Shown here: piece by piece, positions 25,568-34,161 of the stretch
Layout: every line of letters starts with the position of its first letter
How positions within the stretch are numbered: the first letter of the stretch is position 1
From: Paenibacillus sp. RC67
GTDB taxonomy: Bacteria > Bacillota > Bacilli > Paenibacillales > NBRC-103111
Reading direction: 5' to 3'
Length of the DNA stretch: 64,000 bases
Assembly (NCBI RefSeq): GCF_030020805.1
Contig: NZ_CP125098.1
Coordinates: 3,557,501-3,621,500 of the forward strand
Made by a program: the position numbers and the translations under genes
Notes under the pieces: model-generated
What the model saw: only the letters and a program-made list of their open reading frames with translations
What the model was told of the DNA's origin: nothing
Database searches by the model: none

Positions 25568-27046
25568 ATGTCAATAATCAAGGTTACAAACCTGACGTTT
25601 GCCTATGAAGGCAGCTACGACAACATATTTGAGAAGGTGAGCTTTCAAATAGATACGGATTGGAAATTAGGGTTTACAGGAAGAAACGGAAGAGGGAAGA
25701 CAACCTTTCTGAACTTGTTGCTTGGTAAATTTGAATACAGCGGTCATATATCGGCTAATGTCGATTTTGAATATTTCCCTTTCCATGTCGAACACAAAGA
25801 AAATAATACCCTCGATATAATTAACAATATTTATCCAGACTATCTTCACTGGGAATTAATGCGTGAGCTGTCATTGCTTAAGGTTTCTGAGGATGTTTTA
25901 TATCGCCCCTTTGATTCACTGTCCAACGGAGAGCAAACGAAAGTGCTGCTCGCTACATTATTTCTTAAGGAAAATAGCTTTCTGTTAATTGATGAACCCA
26001 CCAATCATCTTGATATGAATGCAAGAAAGCTTGTGAGCGATTATCTCAATACCAAAAGCGGATTTATTCTGGTGTCTCACGACAGGTCATTTCTTGATAA
26101 TTGTGTAGATCACGTAATATCAATCAATAAGGATCACATAGAGATCCAAAAAGGGAATTTCTCCGATTGGTGGGAAAATAAAAAGAGACAAGATCACTTT
26201 GAACTCGCCGAGAACGAAAAGCTAAGAAAAGACATTAAACGCTTATCGGATGCTGCTAAACAAACGAGCAATTGGTCACACGAAGTGGAAAAAACGAAAA
26301 ACGGTACAAGGAATTCCGGTTCGAAAGTTGATAAAGGGTATATTGGTCACAAGGCTGCTAAAATGATGAAACGATCTAAAACCATTGAGCATAGACAGCA
26401 ATCTGCTATTGAAGAAAGGTCTAACCTGCTTAAAAATATTGAAAGCTCAGACAGCTTAAAGATTACACAACTAGCTTTTCATAAAAACCAATTAGCTGAA
26501 CTTGAAAATGTTTCGATTTATTATGATGAGAAGATGGTTTGTAATAATATAAGTTTCACAATTGAGCAAGGTGATCGAATTGCTCTTTCAGGTAAAAATG
26601 GTTCTGGAAAATCAAGTATTATCAAACTTATTTGCGGTGAGAATATAGATTATTCTGGCACATTCAGAAAGGGAAGTCAGCTTCTAATATCCTATGTATC
26701 ACAGGATACCTCGCATTTACAGGGTACGTTAACAGATTACGCTAAAAACAATGGGATTGATGAAAGTCTTTTTAAATCTATTTTAAGAAAACTTGATTTC
26801 TCAAGAGTTCAATTCGAGAAGGATATTTCATCATTTAGCGGCGGTCAAAAGAAGAAAGTTCTAATTGCAAAAAGTCTTTGTGAGAAAGTTCATTTGCATA
26901 TTTGGGATGAACCACTTAATTTCATCGATATTATTTCTCGCATGCAAATTGAAGAGTTACTGCTTGAATACTCACCAACCATTCTTTTTGTGGAGCATGA
27001 CAGTGAATTTTGTAAAAATATCGCTACGAAGATCATTGAACTATAA
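25568..27046 (+). CDS. ABC-F ribosomal protection protein, Lsa-like
   Basis: A 492-residue cytoplasmic tandem ABC ATPase without membrane segments, of the antibiotic-resistance ABC-F type. Walker A boxes are GRNGRGKT (residues 38-45) and GKNGSGKS; the signatures are LSNGEQTKVLLA and FSGGQKKKVLIA; the first Walker B is DEPTNHLD, the second the less usual WDEPLNFID. The linker (about 190-300) is Lys/Glu-rich, as in proteins that enter the ribosomal E site and displace drugs. Length and start FAYEGSYDNIFEKVSFQ recall Lsa proteins, which protect against lincosamides, streptogramin A and pleuromutilins; the spectrum is inferred. AGGAGGA at 25554-25560 sets the ATG at 25568. Expression is probably controlled by the upstream attenuator. 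Confidence 0.85.
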   Translation: MSIIKVTNLTFAYEGSYDNIFEKVSFQIDTDWKLGFTGRNGRGKTTFLNLLLGKFEYSGHISANVDFEYFPFHVEHKENNTLDIINNIYPDYLHWELMRELSLLKVSEDVLYRPFDSLSNGEQTKVLLATLFLKENSFLLIDEPTNHLDMNARKLVSDYLNTKSGFILVSHDRSFLDNCVDHVISINKDHIEIQKGNFSDWWENKKRQDHFELAENEKLRKDIKRLSDAAKQTSNWSHEVEKTKNGTRNSGSKVDKGYIGHKAAKMMKRSKTIEHRQQSAIEERSNLLKNIESSDSLKITQLAFHKNQLAELENVSIYYDEKMVCNNISFTIEQGDRIALSGKNGSGKSSIIKLICGENIDYSGTFRKGSQLLISYVSQDTSHLQGTLTDYAKNNGIDESLFKSILRKLDFSRVQFEKDISSFSGGQKKKVLIAKSLCEKVHLHIWDEPLNFIDIISRMQIEELLLEYSPTILFVEHDSEFCKNIATKIIEL

Positions 27047-27057
27047 AAAGACAACGA

Positions 27058-27086
27058 GGTTGCCGATCTGATTCGGCAGCCTTTTA
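27058..27086 (+). terminator. Terminator of the ABC-F gene
   Basis: GGTTGCCGA (27058-27066) pairs with TCGGCAGCC (27073-27081), followed by TTTT. Confidence 0.75.
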
Positions 27087-27150
27087 CTCATCTAAAAGGG
27101 GAGAAAAGCACCTAATTTGAACCACATTACAGACCAATTTTGCTTCAAAA

Positions 27151-27182
27151 AAATTACGCGAAATCAATGTTTAGCGTAATTT
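27151..27182. other. Intergenic hairpin upstream of the recombinase gene
   Basis: AAATTACGC (27151-27159) and GCGTAATTT (27174-27182) form a 9-bp stem with a 14-base loop. It could be a protein-binding inverted repeat or a recombination site; no T run marks it as a terminator. Confidence 0.35.
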
Positions 27183-27223
27183 GAGTTCTAAACGATTTTT
27201 TTAGTGCAATGATCACTACATAC

Positions 27224-27239
27224 TACTATAATTATAGTA
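27224..27239. promoter_or_regulatory. Palindromic promoter element of the recombinase gene
   Basis: TACTATAATTATAGTA, a perfect 16-base palindrome that contains TATAAT. It lies 51 bases before the recombinase start, so it can be both -10 region and operator. Confidence 0.45.
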
Positions 27240-27289
27240 TAAATTTCTTCTAAATAGAGATTCATGACAGAAGAGAGGGGGGAAATTTA

Positions 27290-28219
27290 ATGGGCTCAAC
27301 ATACTTCGATGATGAACTACTGGATTTTTTTGATATTTGGATGAAGGATCAAGGTTTTACTTCCCAAACGCAAAAAGCTTACCTCGGAGATACGCGACAG
27401 TTCTTAGAATCGATTTCGCCAAAGGCCATAACAGAGATTGAGTCCATTGACATTATGCGCTTTCTCACTAAAGTACGGCAGCGGGGAGCGGGAGACTCGA
27501 CGAGGAACCGATATTTATCATCTGTTCGCACATTCTTCAACGCTTTAGTAGAGCACAGGTATGTTTTAGCTAATCCAGCATTACATATAAAAAAATCGAA
27601 AATTGAAAAAGAACAGATCCCTTCCTATCTGGAGGAAGATATCTTATCCCTTTTTATTGAATCCATCGAAGGCAAATACCAGATCAGAAACGTAGCGATG
27701 TTCCTTCTAATGAGTTATGCTGGGCTGCGTGTTAGTGAATTGACTAAAATGAATCTTTCAGACTTTAAAAAATCGACTAACGTGTTACAAGTTAATGGTA
27801 AGGGGAGAAAATGGAGGACAATCCCGCTTCCGGAGCAGTTGGTGTATATTCTTAATTTAGCTCTTGAAGAACGTATTCAACCTAAAAAGGATACGGAGCA
27901 AGCTTTTTTTATTTCTCAGTTTGGACGAAGGATAACCATTCGAATGATTCAAAAAATTGCTGAAACCAACTTCGCAGTGCTCAAAAAGAAGTATAATGAG
28001 CTTCAGTCGAAGCCACTTAGCAGTCATAAATTGCGGCATACATTTGCTACCCAACAGGTAATTGCTGGGACGGATATAAGGACATTACAAGAATTACTTG
28101 GGCACTCAAGTATTCAAACTACCCAAATATATACTCACGTTGGGGATAAGCAAAAGCAAGAAGCTATGAATCGGGTCGTACCTTATTTGCCCAAATTACG
28201 TAAAAATGTTTCATTATAA
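27290..28219 (+). CDS. Tyrosine site-specific recombinase (integrase)
   Basis: A 309-residue XerC/D-like recombinase. The N-terminal SAM-like core-binding domain (residues about 10-90) is followed by the catalytic domain, with Arg 147 in SYAGLRVSEL, His 246 and Arg 249 in SHKLRHTFAT, His 272 in LLGHSSIQTTQ and nucleophile Tyr 281 in IYTHVGD. All catalytic residues are present. It is not next to the usual xer neighbours, and no excisionase or phage gene accompanies it, so it may be a remnant or the engine of a small element that includes the ABC-F gene. The ATG follows a GAGAGGGGGG site. Confidence 0.88.
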   Translation: MGSTYFDDELLDFFDIWMKDQGFTSQTQKAYLGDTRQFLESISPKAITEIESIDIMRFLTKVRQRGAGDSTRNRYLSSVRTFFNALVEHRYVLANPALHIKKSKIEKEQIPSYLEEDILSLFIESIEGKYQIRNVAMFLLMSYAGLRVSELTKMNLSDFKKSTNVLQVNGKGRKWRTIPLPEQLVYILNLALEERIQPKKDTEQAFFISQFGRRITIRMIQKIAETNFAVLKKKYNELQSKPLSSHKLRHTFATQQVIAGTDIRTLQELLGHSSIQTTQIYTHVGDKQKQEAMNRVVPYLPKLRKNVSL

Positions 28220-28278
28220 TTAACTAGCATCTCAATATACACAATTTATGTGACTCCTTTATGAAGAGGAGATAGAAT

Positions 28279-28315
28279 ACACAAAAAGCCGCCTATGGAG
28301 GACGGCTTTTTGTGT
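28279..28315. terminator. Bidirectional terminator
   Basis: A 13-bp stem (28279-28291 with 28303-28315), A-rich left and T-rich right, between the convergent recombinase and thioredoxin genes. Confidence 0.8.
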
Positions 28316-28353
28316 TCCTTGAGTTGATCTAATCCATAATATGAAAACCTTAG

Positions 28354-28671
28354 TCATACGTAACGCAAGAGCAGCGTCTCATACACACCCTTCGGTCGGA
28401 GCCCGACCAGCTTTTCAACGGGTTCTCCGTTGTGAAACACGATAACGGTTGGCATCGACATAATCCCGTACTCGGCAGCAACTTCGGGCGAATCGTCACA
28501 GTCCACTTTCACAAGCGATAATTTGTCCTCATATTCGCGGTCTAGCTCTTCGAGAATCGGCAGCAGTACCTTACATGGTGGGCACCAAACGGCGCCAAAT
28601 TCGACGAGCGTCACACCTTCTAAGCGTATTTTATCCCGAAAAGACGTATTATTGTCAACGTGCATGTTCAT
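28354..28671 (-). CDS. Thioredoxin-family protein
   Basis: A 105-residue cytoplasmic thioredoxin with active site WCPPC (Cys 30 and Cys 33) in place of the classical WCGPC, and the conserved cis-proline loop MSMPTVIVF. It reduces protein disulfides. The start ATG lies 3 bases after the MerR stop codon, so the two genes form an operon. The WCPPC site suggests a redox potential different from housekeeping TrxA. Confidence 0.88.
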   Translation of the reverse strand: MNMHVDNNTSFRDKIRLEGVTLVEFGAVWCPPCKVLLPILEELDREYEDKLSLVKVDCDDSPEVAAEYGIMSMPTVIVFHNGEPVEKLVGLRPKGVYETLLLRYV

Positions 28672-28674
28672 AGC

Positions 28675-29046
28675 TCATTCTCCCTTATCATCGTTTTGTT
28701 GTTCTTTTAGGATGGAGTGGATGCGATCCTCCAAATTCGACTTGATATTTTGCAGCAGTTGGATCTGATCATCAATCTCCGCAAGCTTCTGTCGGTAAAT
28801 GGGGAGTACTTCACGACAGAAGGCTTCCTTGTTTTTCAAAACACACTGTAGAAAACCGGCTATCTGCTCTGTTGACAGACCGAGGCTTAAATAAAACTGA
28901 ATCGTCTGTACTTGTTCTTCCGTGAACGGCGAATATTCTCGATAACCGTTCCCGTGGCGGGCTGGAGTGAGCAGACCCTGCTGCTCGTAATAGCGCAACG
29001 AGCGAATGCTTACACCGGTTCGGGCGGACAGTTCCCCAATTTTCAA
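28675..29046 (-). CDS. MerR-family transcriptional regulator
   Basis: A 123-residue regulator with the MerR winged helix (KIGELSARTGVSIRSLRYYEQQGLL) and a coiled-coil dimer helix (QKLAEIDDQIQLLQNIKSNLEDRI). A Cys in LQCVLKNKEAFCREV could take part in sensing. The frame opens at GTG 29055, which lies inside the AAAGGAGGT ribosome site, so TTG at 29044-29046 is the start. It is co-transcribed with the thioredoxin gene and probably activates its own promoter, which has an overlong spacer. Confidence 0.88.
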   Translation of the reverse strand: MKIGELSARTGVSIRSLRYYEQQGLLTPARHGNGYREYSPFTEEQVQTIQFYLSLGLSTEQIAGFLQCVLKNKEAFCREVLPIYRQKLAEIDDQIQLLQNIKSNLEDRIHSILKEQQNDDKGE

Positions 29047-29079
29047 GCGAAGCACCTCCTTTTCGAACGATACACATTT

Positions 29080-29111
29080 AGTATAAACCCTGACATTAGT
29101 GTAAGGGTCAA
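29080..29111 (-). promoter_or_regulatory. MerR-type promoter with a 20-base spacer and dyad
   Basis: On the minus strand TTGACC (29106-29111), a 20-base spacer and TATACT (29080-29085). The dyad ACCCTTACA and TGTCAGGGT around CTAA fills the spacer, which is the classical arrangement for MerR proteins that activate by twisting an overlong promoter. Confidence 0.7.
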
Positions 29112-29198
29112 GTGATTTTTTGCAACTTAAGAATTAAAGTTTACGTCTATAGGAATAGGGTTAATTAAACAAATATACCTTAAGGAGGGAATTGATGA

Positions 29199-30776
29199 AT
29201 GAACAAGGAAACCAATATACAAGCAGATATTGCTATTATTGGCGGAGGGGTAGGAGGTTGTGCCGCAGCGTTAGCCGCATGCAGTTTGGGAAAAAAAGTG
29301 TTCATGAGCGAGGAATACGATTGGATTGGCGGTCAGTTGACGAGTCAGGCAGTGCCCCCAGATGAACATAAATGGATTGAGCAGTTCGGTTGTACGCGAA
29401 ACTATCGCAAATTCCGAAATCAGGTGAGGGACTACTACCGTCAGAACTACCCGTTATCGGAGTACGGGCATTCGGCGTACTATTTAAATCCCGGTAACGG
29501 CGGCGTAAGCCGGTTATGTGCCGAACCGCGCGTCATGCATGCCGTGCTGCAGCAGATGCTTGCACCTTTCGTTAACAGTGGGAAACTTGCCATTCATACA
29601 CGTTGTAGAATAGTAAAGGCGTATACCCAAGGAAACGAGATCCAAGCTGTCTCCGTAAAAAAAGAAAATGGGGAGACACTGACTGTCCAGGCACCTTATT
29701 TTCTGGATGCAACGGAATGCGGAGATGTTCTGCCGCTTGCAAAAGTAGAATACGTAACTGGGGCAGAATCGAAACAAGAAACAAACGAACCCCATGCACT
29801 GGATGGCCCTGCAGATCCTCAGAATATCCAAGCATTTACTTTCTGCTTTGCCATGGATTATTTTGAAGGTGAAAATCATGTAATAGATAAGCCCAAAGAT
29901 TACGAGTTCTGGCGTTCGTTTCAAGCGCCGTTCTGGCCAAACCCGCAATTAAATTGGGTATCACCCGATCCCAAGACGCTGGAACCGACGGAAGAGACTC
30001 TTTTTCCCGGTACGGATAAATATCCTTTGTTTATTTATCGCCGTATTGTAGATCGAGCGAACTTCACAGCAGGAACGTATCCATCCGATATTTCATTAGT
30101 CAATTGGGCGCAGCACGATTACTTTCTTGGCAACATCTATGATGTGCCTGATTCGCAAGTCGAAAAGCATTTGCATCAAGCGAAACAGTTAAGTTTTTCT
30201 TTATTATATTGGCTGCAAACGGAAGCACCTCGTCCTGATGGGGGGAGGGGTTATCCTGGATTAAGGCTTCGCCCAGATGTCGTCGGAACAGCTGATGGAA
30301 TGGCCCAAGCGCCGTATATTAGGGAATCGCGCAGGATCAAAGCGGAATTCACGGTTCTCGAGCAGCATGTCAGTGCAGCAATACGAGAAGAGCGTGGGGC
30401 CGAAGAATTTCCGGACAGCGTAGGCATAGGTTGCTACAGAATCGATTTGCATCCTACTATGCGGGGACATAATTTCCTTGATATCTCCTCGGTACCTTTT
30501 CAGATCCCACTGGGCAGCCTAATTCCCAAACGGGTTAAGAACCTGCTGGCTGCTTGCAAGAATATTGGAACCACTCACATTACGAACGGTTGTTACAGAC
30601 TTCACCCAGTTGAATGGAATATTGGGGAGTCCGCAGGCTATACTGCTGCTTTTTGCTTAGACCAAGGCATCAATCCTAGTGAGGTTCGGGCTAGCACAGA
30701 TAAACTCAAAGCGCTTCAAGCATTGCTTACGGCGAATGGCGTCGAACTAGCATGGCCTAAGATTGGGGCTGTGTAA
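29199..30776 (+). CDS. FAD-dependent oxidoreductase
   Basis: A 525-residue flavoprotein of the FAD_oxidored type. The dinucleotide fold is IAIIGGGVGGCAAALAACSLG (residues about 12-32), followed by WIGGQLTSQAVPPDEH, a second nucleotide-contact segment YFLDATECGDVLPLAKVEYVTGAE, and the C-terminal FAD loop NLLAACKNIGTTHITNG. There is no signal peptide. Members are often next to polysaccharide-utilisation genes in Paenibacillus, but the substrate is unknown. AAGGAGGG at 29182-29189 precedes the ATG. Confidence 0.8.
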   Translation: MNKETNIQADIAIIGGGVGGCAAALAACSLGKKVFMSEEYDWIGGQLTSQAVPPDEHKWIEQFGCTRNYRKFRNQVRDYYRQNYPLSEYGHSAYYLNPGNGGVSRLCAEPRVMHAVLQQMLAPFVNSGKLAIHTRCRIVKAYTQGNEIQAVSVKKENGETLTVQAPYFLDATECGDVLPLAKVEYVTGAESKQETNEPHALDGPADPQNIQAFTFCFAMDYFEGENHVIDKPKDYEFWRSFQAPFWPNPQLNWVSPDPKTLEPTEETLFPGTDKYPLFIYRRIVDRANFTAGTYPSDISLVNWAQHDYFLGNIYDVPDSQVEKHLHQAKQLSFSLLYWLQTEAPRPDGGRGYPGLRLRPDVVGTADGMAQAPYIRESRRIKAEFTVLEQHVSAAIREERGAEEFPDSVGIGCYRIDLHPTMRGHNFLDISSVPFQIPLGSLIPKRVKNLLAACKNIGTTHITNGCYRLHPVEWNIGESAGYTAAFCLDQGINPSEVRASTDKLKALQALLTANGVELAWPKIGAV

Positions 30777-30822
30777 GAAATACGGCTCTCACTCGTACGT
30801 TCGACTGATCATTTAAAAATGG

Positions 30823-30872
30823 TCGCTCTCCACCTGGAAATCAGGACAAAAGAGGAGAGCGATCTTTATTTT
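30823..30872 (+). terminator. Terminator of the oxidoreductase gene
   Basis: TCGCTCTCC (30823-30831) pairs with GGAGAGCGA (30854-30862), followed by T-rich sequence. Confidence 0.7.
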
Positions 30873-31038
30873 ATCAAGATCATTCATTCTAAGTGAGTAG
30901 TTTGGTTAATGGACTATTATGATTATGCCGATTATGCTAGAATAACTCTTGTTATTGCATACATTATTTTACATATAAGGGATCAGGAAATCAGTTATTA
31001 TCCGTTAACACAACAATATTATGATGTGGGGGTTATGT

Positions 31039-31614
31039 ATGAAAACCTTTATTTATATGGTTAGGCACGGAGATTCACCTAAAACAGCAGGAGGGAACGA
31101 GAGAACTCGTGGACTGACGGACAAGGGGAAGGCAGATGCCCATAAAATAACTGAAATATTGAAAGATGAGGGTATAGACACGTTCATTTCAAGTCCTTAT
31201 AGTAGGGCCTTTTTAACCATTGAGGAATTGGCCCAGTCTTTAGGTAAAGAAATATTAGTTTTTGAAGATCTTAGAGAAATGGTCTTTTTAAGTGAGGATG
31301 CCATATTGGCTGAAAAGGAATTGTATCCAACCGTAAAGAAGATTTTCACTGAACCAGACTTTTCGCTGCCTGGAGGAGAATCTCTTAAGAATTGTCAGAA
31401 TCGTTCTATCGCCGTTTTAAAAAGGATTCTACACGAACATAAGGGGCAGAAAGTTGTACTAGGAACTCATGGAGCAGTTATGACCTTAATGATGGGATAC
31501 TTTGACCGTCAATACGACTTGGAGTTTTTATTAAAGACTTCAAAACCCGATATCTACAGGATGGAATTCAATGAAGACGCATTACTAGAAACGAAACGAT
31601 TATGGAAATCTTGA
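31039..31614 (+). CDS. Histidine phosphatase (phosphoglycerate-mutase-like) family protein
   Basis: A 191-residue cytoplasmic phosphatase of the RHG superfamily. The catalytic motif is MVRHGDS near residue 10, with the second phosphate-pocket Arg in SSPYSRAF, an acid residue in FEDLREM, and the second His in VVLGTHGAVM. Substrates range from sugar phosphates to nucleotides and are not predictable here. The frame is open from ATG 31021; ATG 31039, after GGGGGT and directly before the first strand, is preferred. Confidence 0.85.
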   Translation: MKTFIYMVRHGDSPKTAGGNERTRGLTDKGKADAHKITEILKDEGIDTFISSPYSRAFLTIEELAQSLGKEILVFEDLREMVFLSEDAILAEKELYPTVKKIFTEPDFSLPGGESLKNCQNRSIAVLKRILHEHKGQKVVLGTHGAVMTLMMGYFDRQYDLEFLLKTSKPDIYRMEFNEDALLETKRLWKS

Positions 31615-31754
31615 TCTCGCCTGTAGTCGACAGGGCTGGAATTACCAAGGAAAACTGGTTTTTGTCTGATATTGGGGTAAGTAGCATAATGACTGAAGTC
31701 GAGAAAATCGGAAAATACTTTGGACATTTTATTCCTAATTGGGTTAAATCATAG
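31602..31754 (+). CDS. Short ORF overlapping the phosphatase end, possible gene remnant
   Basis: A 50-residue ORF from ATG 31602 to TAG 31754, overlapping the phosphatase gene end in another frame. It ends VEKIGKYFGHFIPNWVKS and looks protein-like (charged helix, then aromatic tail), but it has no ribosome site. It may be the C-terminal remnant of a deleted gene. No family is recognised. Confidence 0.25.
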   Translation: MEILISPVVDRAGITKENWFLSDIGVSSIMTEVEKIGKYFGHFIPNWVKS

Positions 31755-32130
31755 ATAATCGTTCAGATAATAAAAAAAGTATTATTGGGATGTACCATTC
31801 ATACACTTGGCATTCTAGTATGCTGACTGAAAGAACAGCACAGGAAAAAAGTTAATTAAATGCACAAATACCTTGGAAAAAGACATTCCCTTTTTGAGTG
31901 AGTGTTATAAAATAAAGATAGGATTGGCGATGGGGACAGGCATAATTTAGTGTGGAACCTACAACCATGGTGGAACTTTGCATGTCCAGCATACTTATTG
32001 GAATTTAGCTCGTCCTTTCATGTGCTCGGTGATAGTGCACTAAAATGAAGACGCTTGCAAAAGTGAGGGATGTATGTGAGTAGATTTAATTTAGATGAAA
32101 ACTTTATTCTACTTTTAGGAGGTAAACTAC
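31755..32130. other. Intergenic interval, about 375 bases
   Basis: No gene or terminator is seen. It contains a cre-like sequence, TGAAGACGCTTGCA at 32046-32059 (13 of 14 positions of the CcpA consensus), and the AGGAGGT ribosome site of the GH97-like gene at 32117-32123. Confidence 0.4.
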
Positions 32131-34050
32131 ATGCAAACTGGAGCGAAATCGACGATTGAATTGAATGAGGAAGAGAAGCCATCAAGAAGAACACAACGGG
32201 TACTACCGTTGAACGAGGTTGAGGTCGTCAGTCCAGACGGCAGAGTGAAGTTCATCGTGGGTTCCAATCCGGAGCGGTTGAACTTCAAAGTGACACTAGA
32301 TGACACCATCGTCATTGAGCCATCCGCATTACACATGATAGTAGACGGTTACCATTTATCTTCGGGTGTCATTTTTGGTGGACTCGAAACGTACAACATA
32401 GACGAAACCTATGCGTGGCACGGCGCCCATAGCACAGCAACCAATCTATGCAATGGCGTGAAGATGCTGCTTACCCATGATCTAAGCATGACTTCTTATA
32501 TTTTGGAAATCCGGGTATTTAATGATGGTATAGCCTATCGTCATGTCGTTGCAGGTGAGGCAGAGGATGTTCGAGTACCGGACGAAGCTTCTGAGTTCAT
32601 CCTTCCAGCAGGCTCTACGATCTGGTTCCACGGGCTGGAAGGACACTACGAAGCTGAATATGCCAAAGAGGAAGTGTCCAATACCCTATCGGGTCAGTGG
32701 AGCGGCCCTCCATTGACCTTCCAGCTGCCAGATAATAAGGGGTATGGTGCTATAACTGAAGCCAATCTGGTGAATTATAGCGGAATGGCCTTGGAAAGTG
32801 ACGGAAGGCGTGGTTGGGTTATTGGTCTCGCTCATCGTCATCCGATAAATTATCCGTATGAGCTTCGATATGGGCGTGAAGAGGCAAAGCGTCTGGCTAC
32901 GCCAGCTTCGGTTAACGGCACTGTGACCACGCCTTGGCGTGTGGTGTTGGTGGCTCGTGACTTAAACACGCTTGTGAACTGTGATATTGTGCACAATCTA
33001 TGTCCTCAGGCGGACACGCGACTGTTCCCTCAACAGGTGGAGACGCCTTGGGTGGAGCCAGGCCTCGCCGTATGGGATTACCTGGACAGGAATTACGAGC
33101 CAAGGGAAGGTATCAGCCCTTTGGATCTGATGAAACGCTTCTCCCAAATGGCTAATGAAATTGATGCCAAATATCACATTCTGGAGGGCTTCGCCTACCG
33201 CTGGTCTGACGAAGAAATCCGGGAGTTTGTGGATTACTCGAATGCTCTAGGCGTAAGAGTCATGTTCTGGAGGCACAGCAATCAGTTACGGACTGAGGAG
33301 AGCCGAGAACAGTTTTTCTCACGGCTGCATCGACTGGGTGTGAGCGGTGCCAAGATCGACTTCTTTGACCATGAGGCCAAGGAAAATATTGATCTTTACG
33401 AGGAACTGCTCCGATTAGCTGCGGAGTACGAGCTTGTACTTAATTTTCATGGCTCGAACAAGCCAACTGGCCTCATCCGGACTTGGCCGAATGCCATGAT
33501 CTATGAAGGAATTCGAGGCATGGAATCAAGCGGGTTGATGAAGCGGGCACGACACGAGACGATTCTGCCTTTCACTCGCTATTTAGCTGGACCAGCGGAT
33601 TACACAACGATGATCTTCACAGAACGGAGGAGGGATTCTACTTGGGCGCACCAGATCGCATGCCTTGCAACGTTTCACAGTCCGATGCTGACGATTGCTG
33701 CGCATCCGCAGAGTGTGTTGGATAATCCTGCAGTGGAAGTTATCAAAAGCATTCAGGCTGTATGGGATGAGACAATAGTGCTGCCGGAGACGAGGATTGG
33801 GGAGCTGACGATCTTCGCAAGGCGGAGCGGTGAGAAATGGATATTAGCGGTCATGAGTGCCGGTCCTGCCCAAAAAATCCAAGTGCCCTTATCCTTCCTT
33901 GGTGAGGGGACATATAAGGCAGTCTTCGTGCATGACAATATGGAAGACGACGGAGCGGTTGTCGTTGAGAATATCACTTCAGAACGAACCGAAACGTTGG
34001 CAATTGAACTAAACAGCGGCGGCGGATTTGTCGGTCTGTTCACAAAGTAA
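32131..34050 (+). CDS. GH97-like alpha-glycosidase, intracellular
   Basis: A 639-residue glycosidase related to family GH97 (SusB type): an N-terminal beta-sandwich (residues about 30-290, with VSPDGRVKFIV and VFNDGIAYRHVV), a central TIM barrel (WDYLDRNYEPREG, MFWRHSNQLR, GAKIDFFDHEAKENIDLY, LNFHGSNKPTGLIRTWPN, MIYEGIRGMES) and a C-terminal beta domain. The Asp in KIDFFD corresponds to the nucleophile region of retaining GH97 members, so alpha-galactosidase-like activity is possible. There is no signal peptide, unlike many GH97 enzymes, so it acts on imported oligosaccharides. A cre-like site lies upstream. Confidence 0.78.
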   Translation: MQTGAKSTIELNEEEKPSRRTQRVLPLNEVEVVSPDGRVKFIVGSNPERLNFKVTLDDTIVIEPSALHMIVDGYHLSSGVIFGGLETYNIDETYAWHGAHSTATNLCNGVKMLLTHDLSMTSYILEIRVFNDGIAYRHVVAGEAEDVRVPDEASEFILPAGSTIWFHGLEGHYEAEYAKEEVSNTLSGQWSGPPLTFQLPDNKGYGAITEANLVNYSGMALESDGRRGWVIGLAHRHPINYPYELRYGREEAKRLATPASVNGTVTTPWRVVLVARDLNTLVNCDIVHNLCPQADTRLFPQQVETPWVEPGLAVWDYLDRNYEPREGISPLDLMKRFSQMANEIDAKYHILEGFAYRWSDEEIREFVDYSNALGVRVMFWRHSNQLRTEESREQFFSRLHRLGVSGAKIDFFDHEAKENIDLYEELLRLAAEYELVLNFHGSNKPTGLIRTWPNAMIYEGIRGMESSGLMKRARHETILPFTRYLAGPADYTTMIFTERRRDSTWAHQIACLATFHSPMLTIAAHPQSVLDNPAVEVIKSIQAVWDETIVLPETRIGELTIFARRSGEKWILAVMSAGPAQKIQVPLSFLGEGTYKAVFVHDNMEDDGAVVVENITSERTETLAIELNSGGGFVGLFTK

Positions 34051-34064
34051 CAGCTTAATTAACA

Positions 34065-34112
34065 TCAAGCCTTAGCCTAACCTCCATGGTTTGACTAGGG
34101 CTTGACCTGTTT
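34065..34112 (+). terminator. Terminator of the GH97-like gene
   Basis: TCAAGCCTTAG (34065-34075) pairs with CTAGGGCTTGA (34095-34105) with one G-U pair; the T tail is weak. Confidence 0.55.
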
Positions 34113-34161
34113 CTATAGCTCGTTTCCGGATACATTACTATCACCGGATAGGAGAATGATC

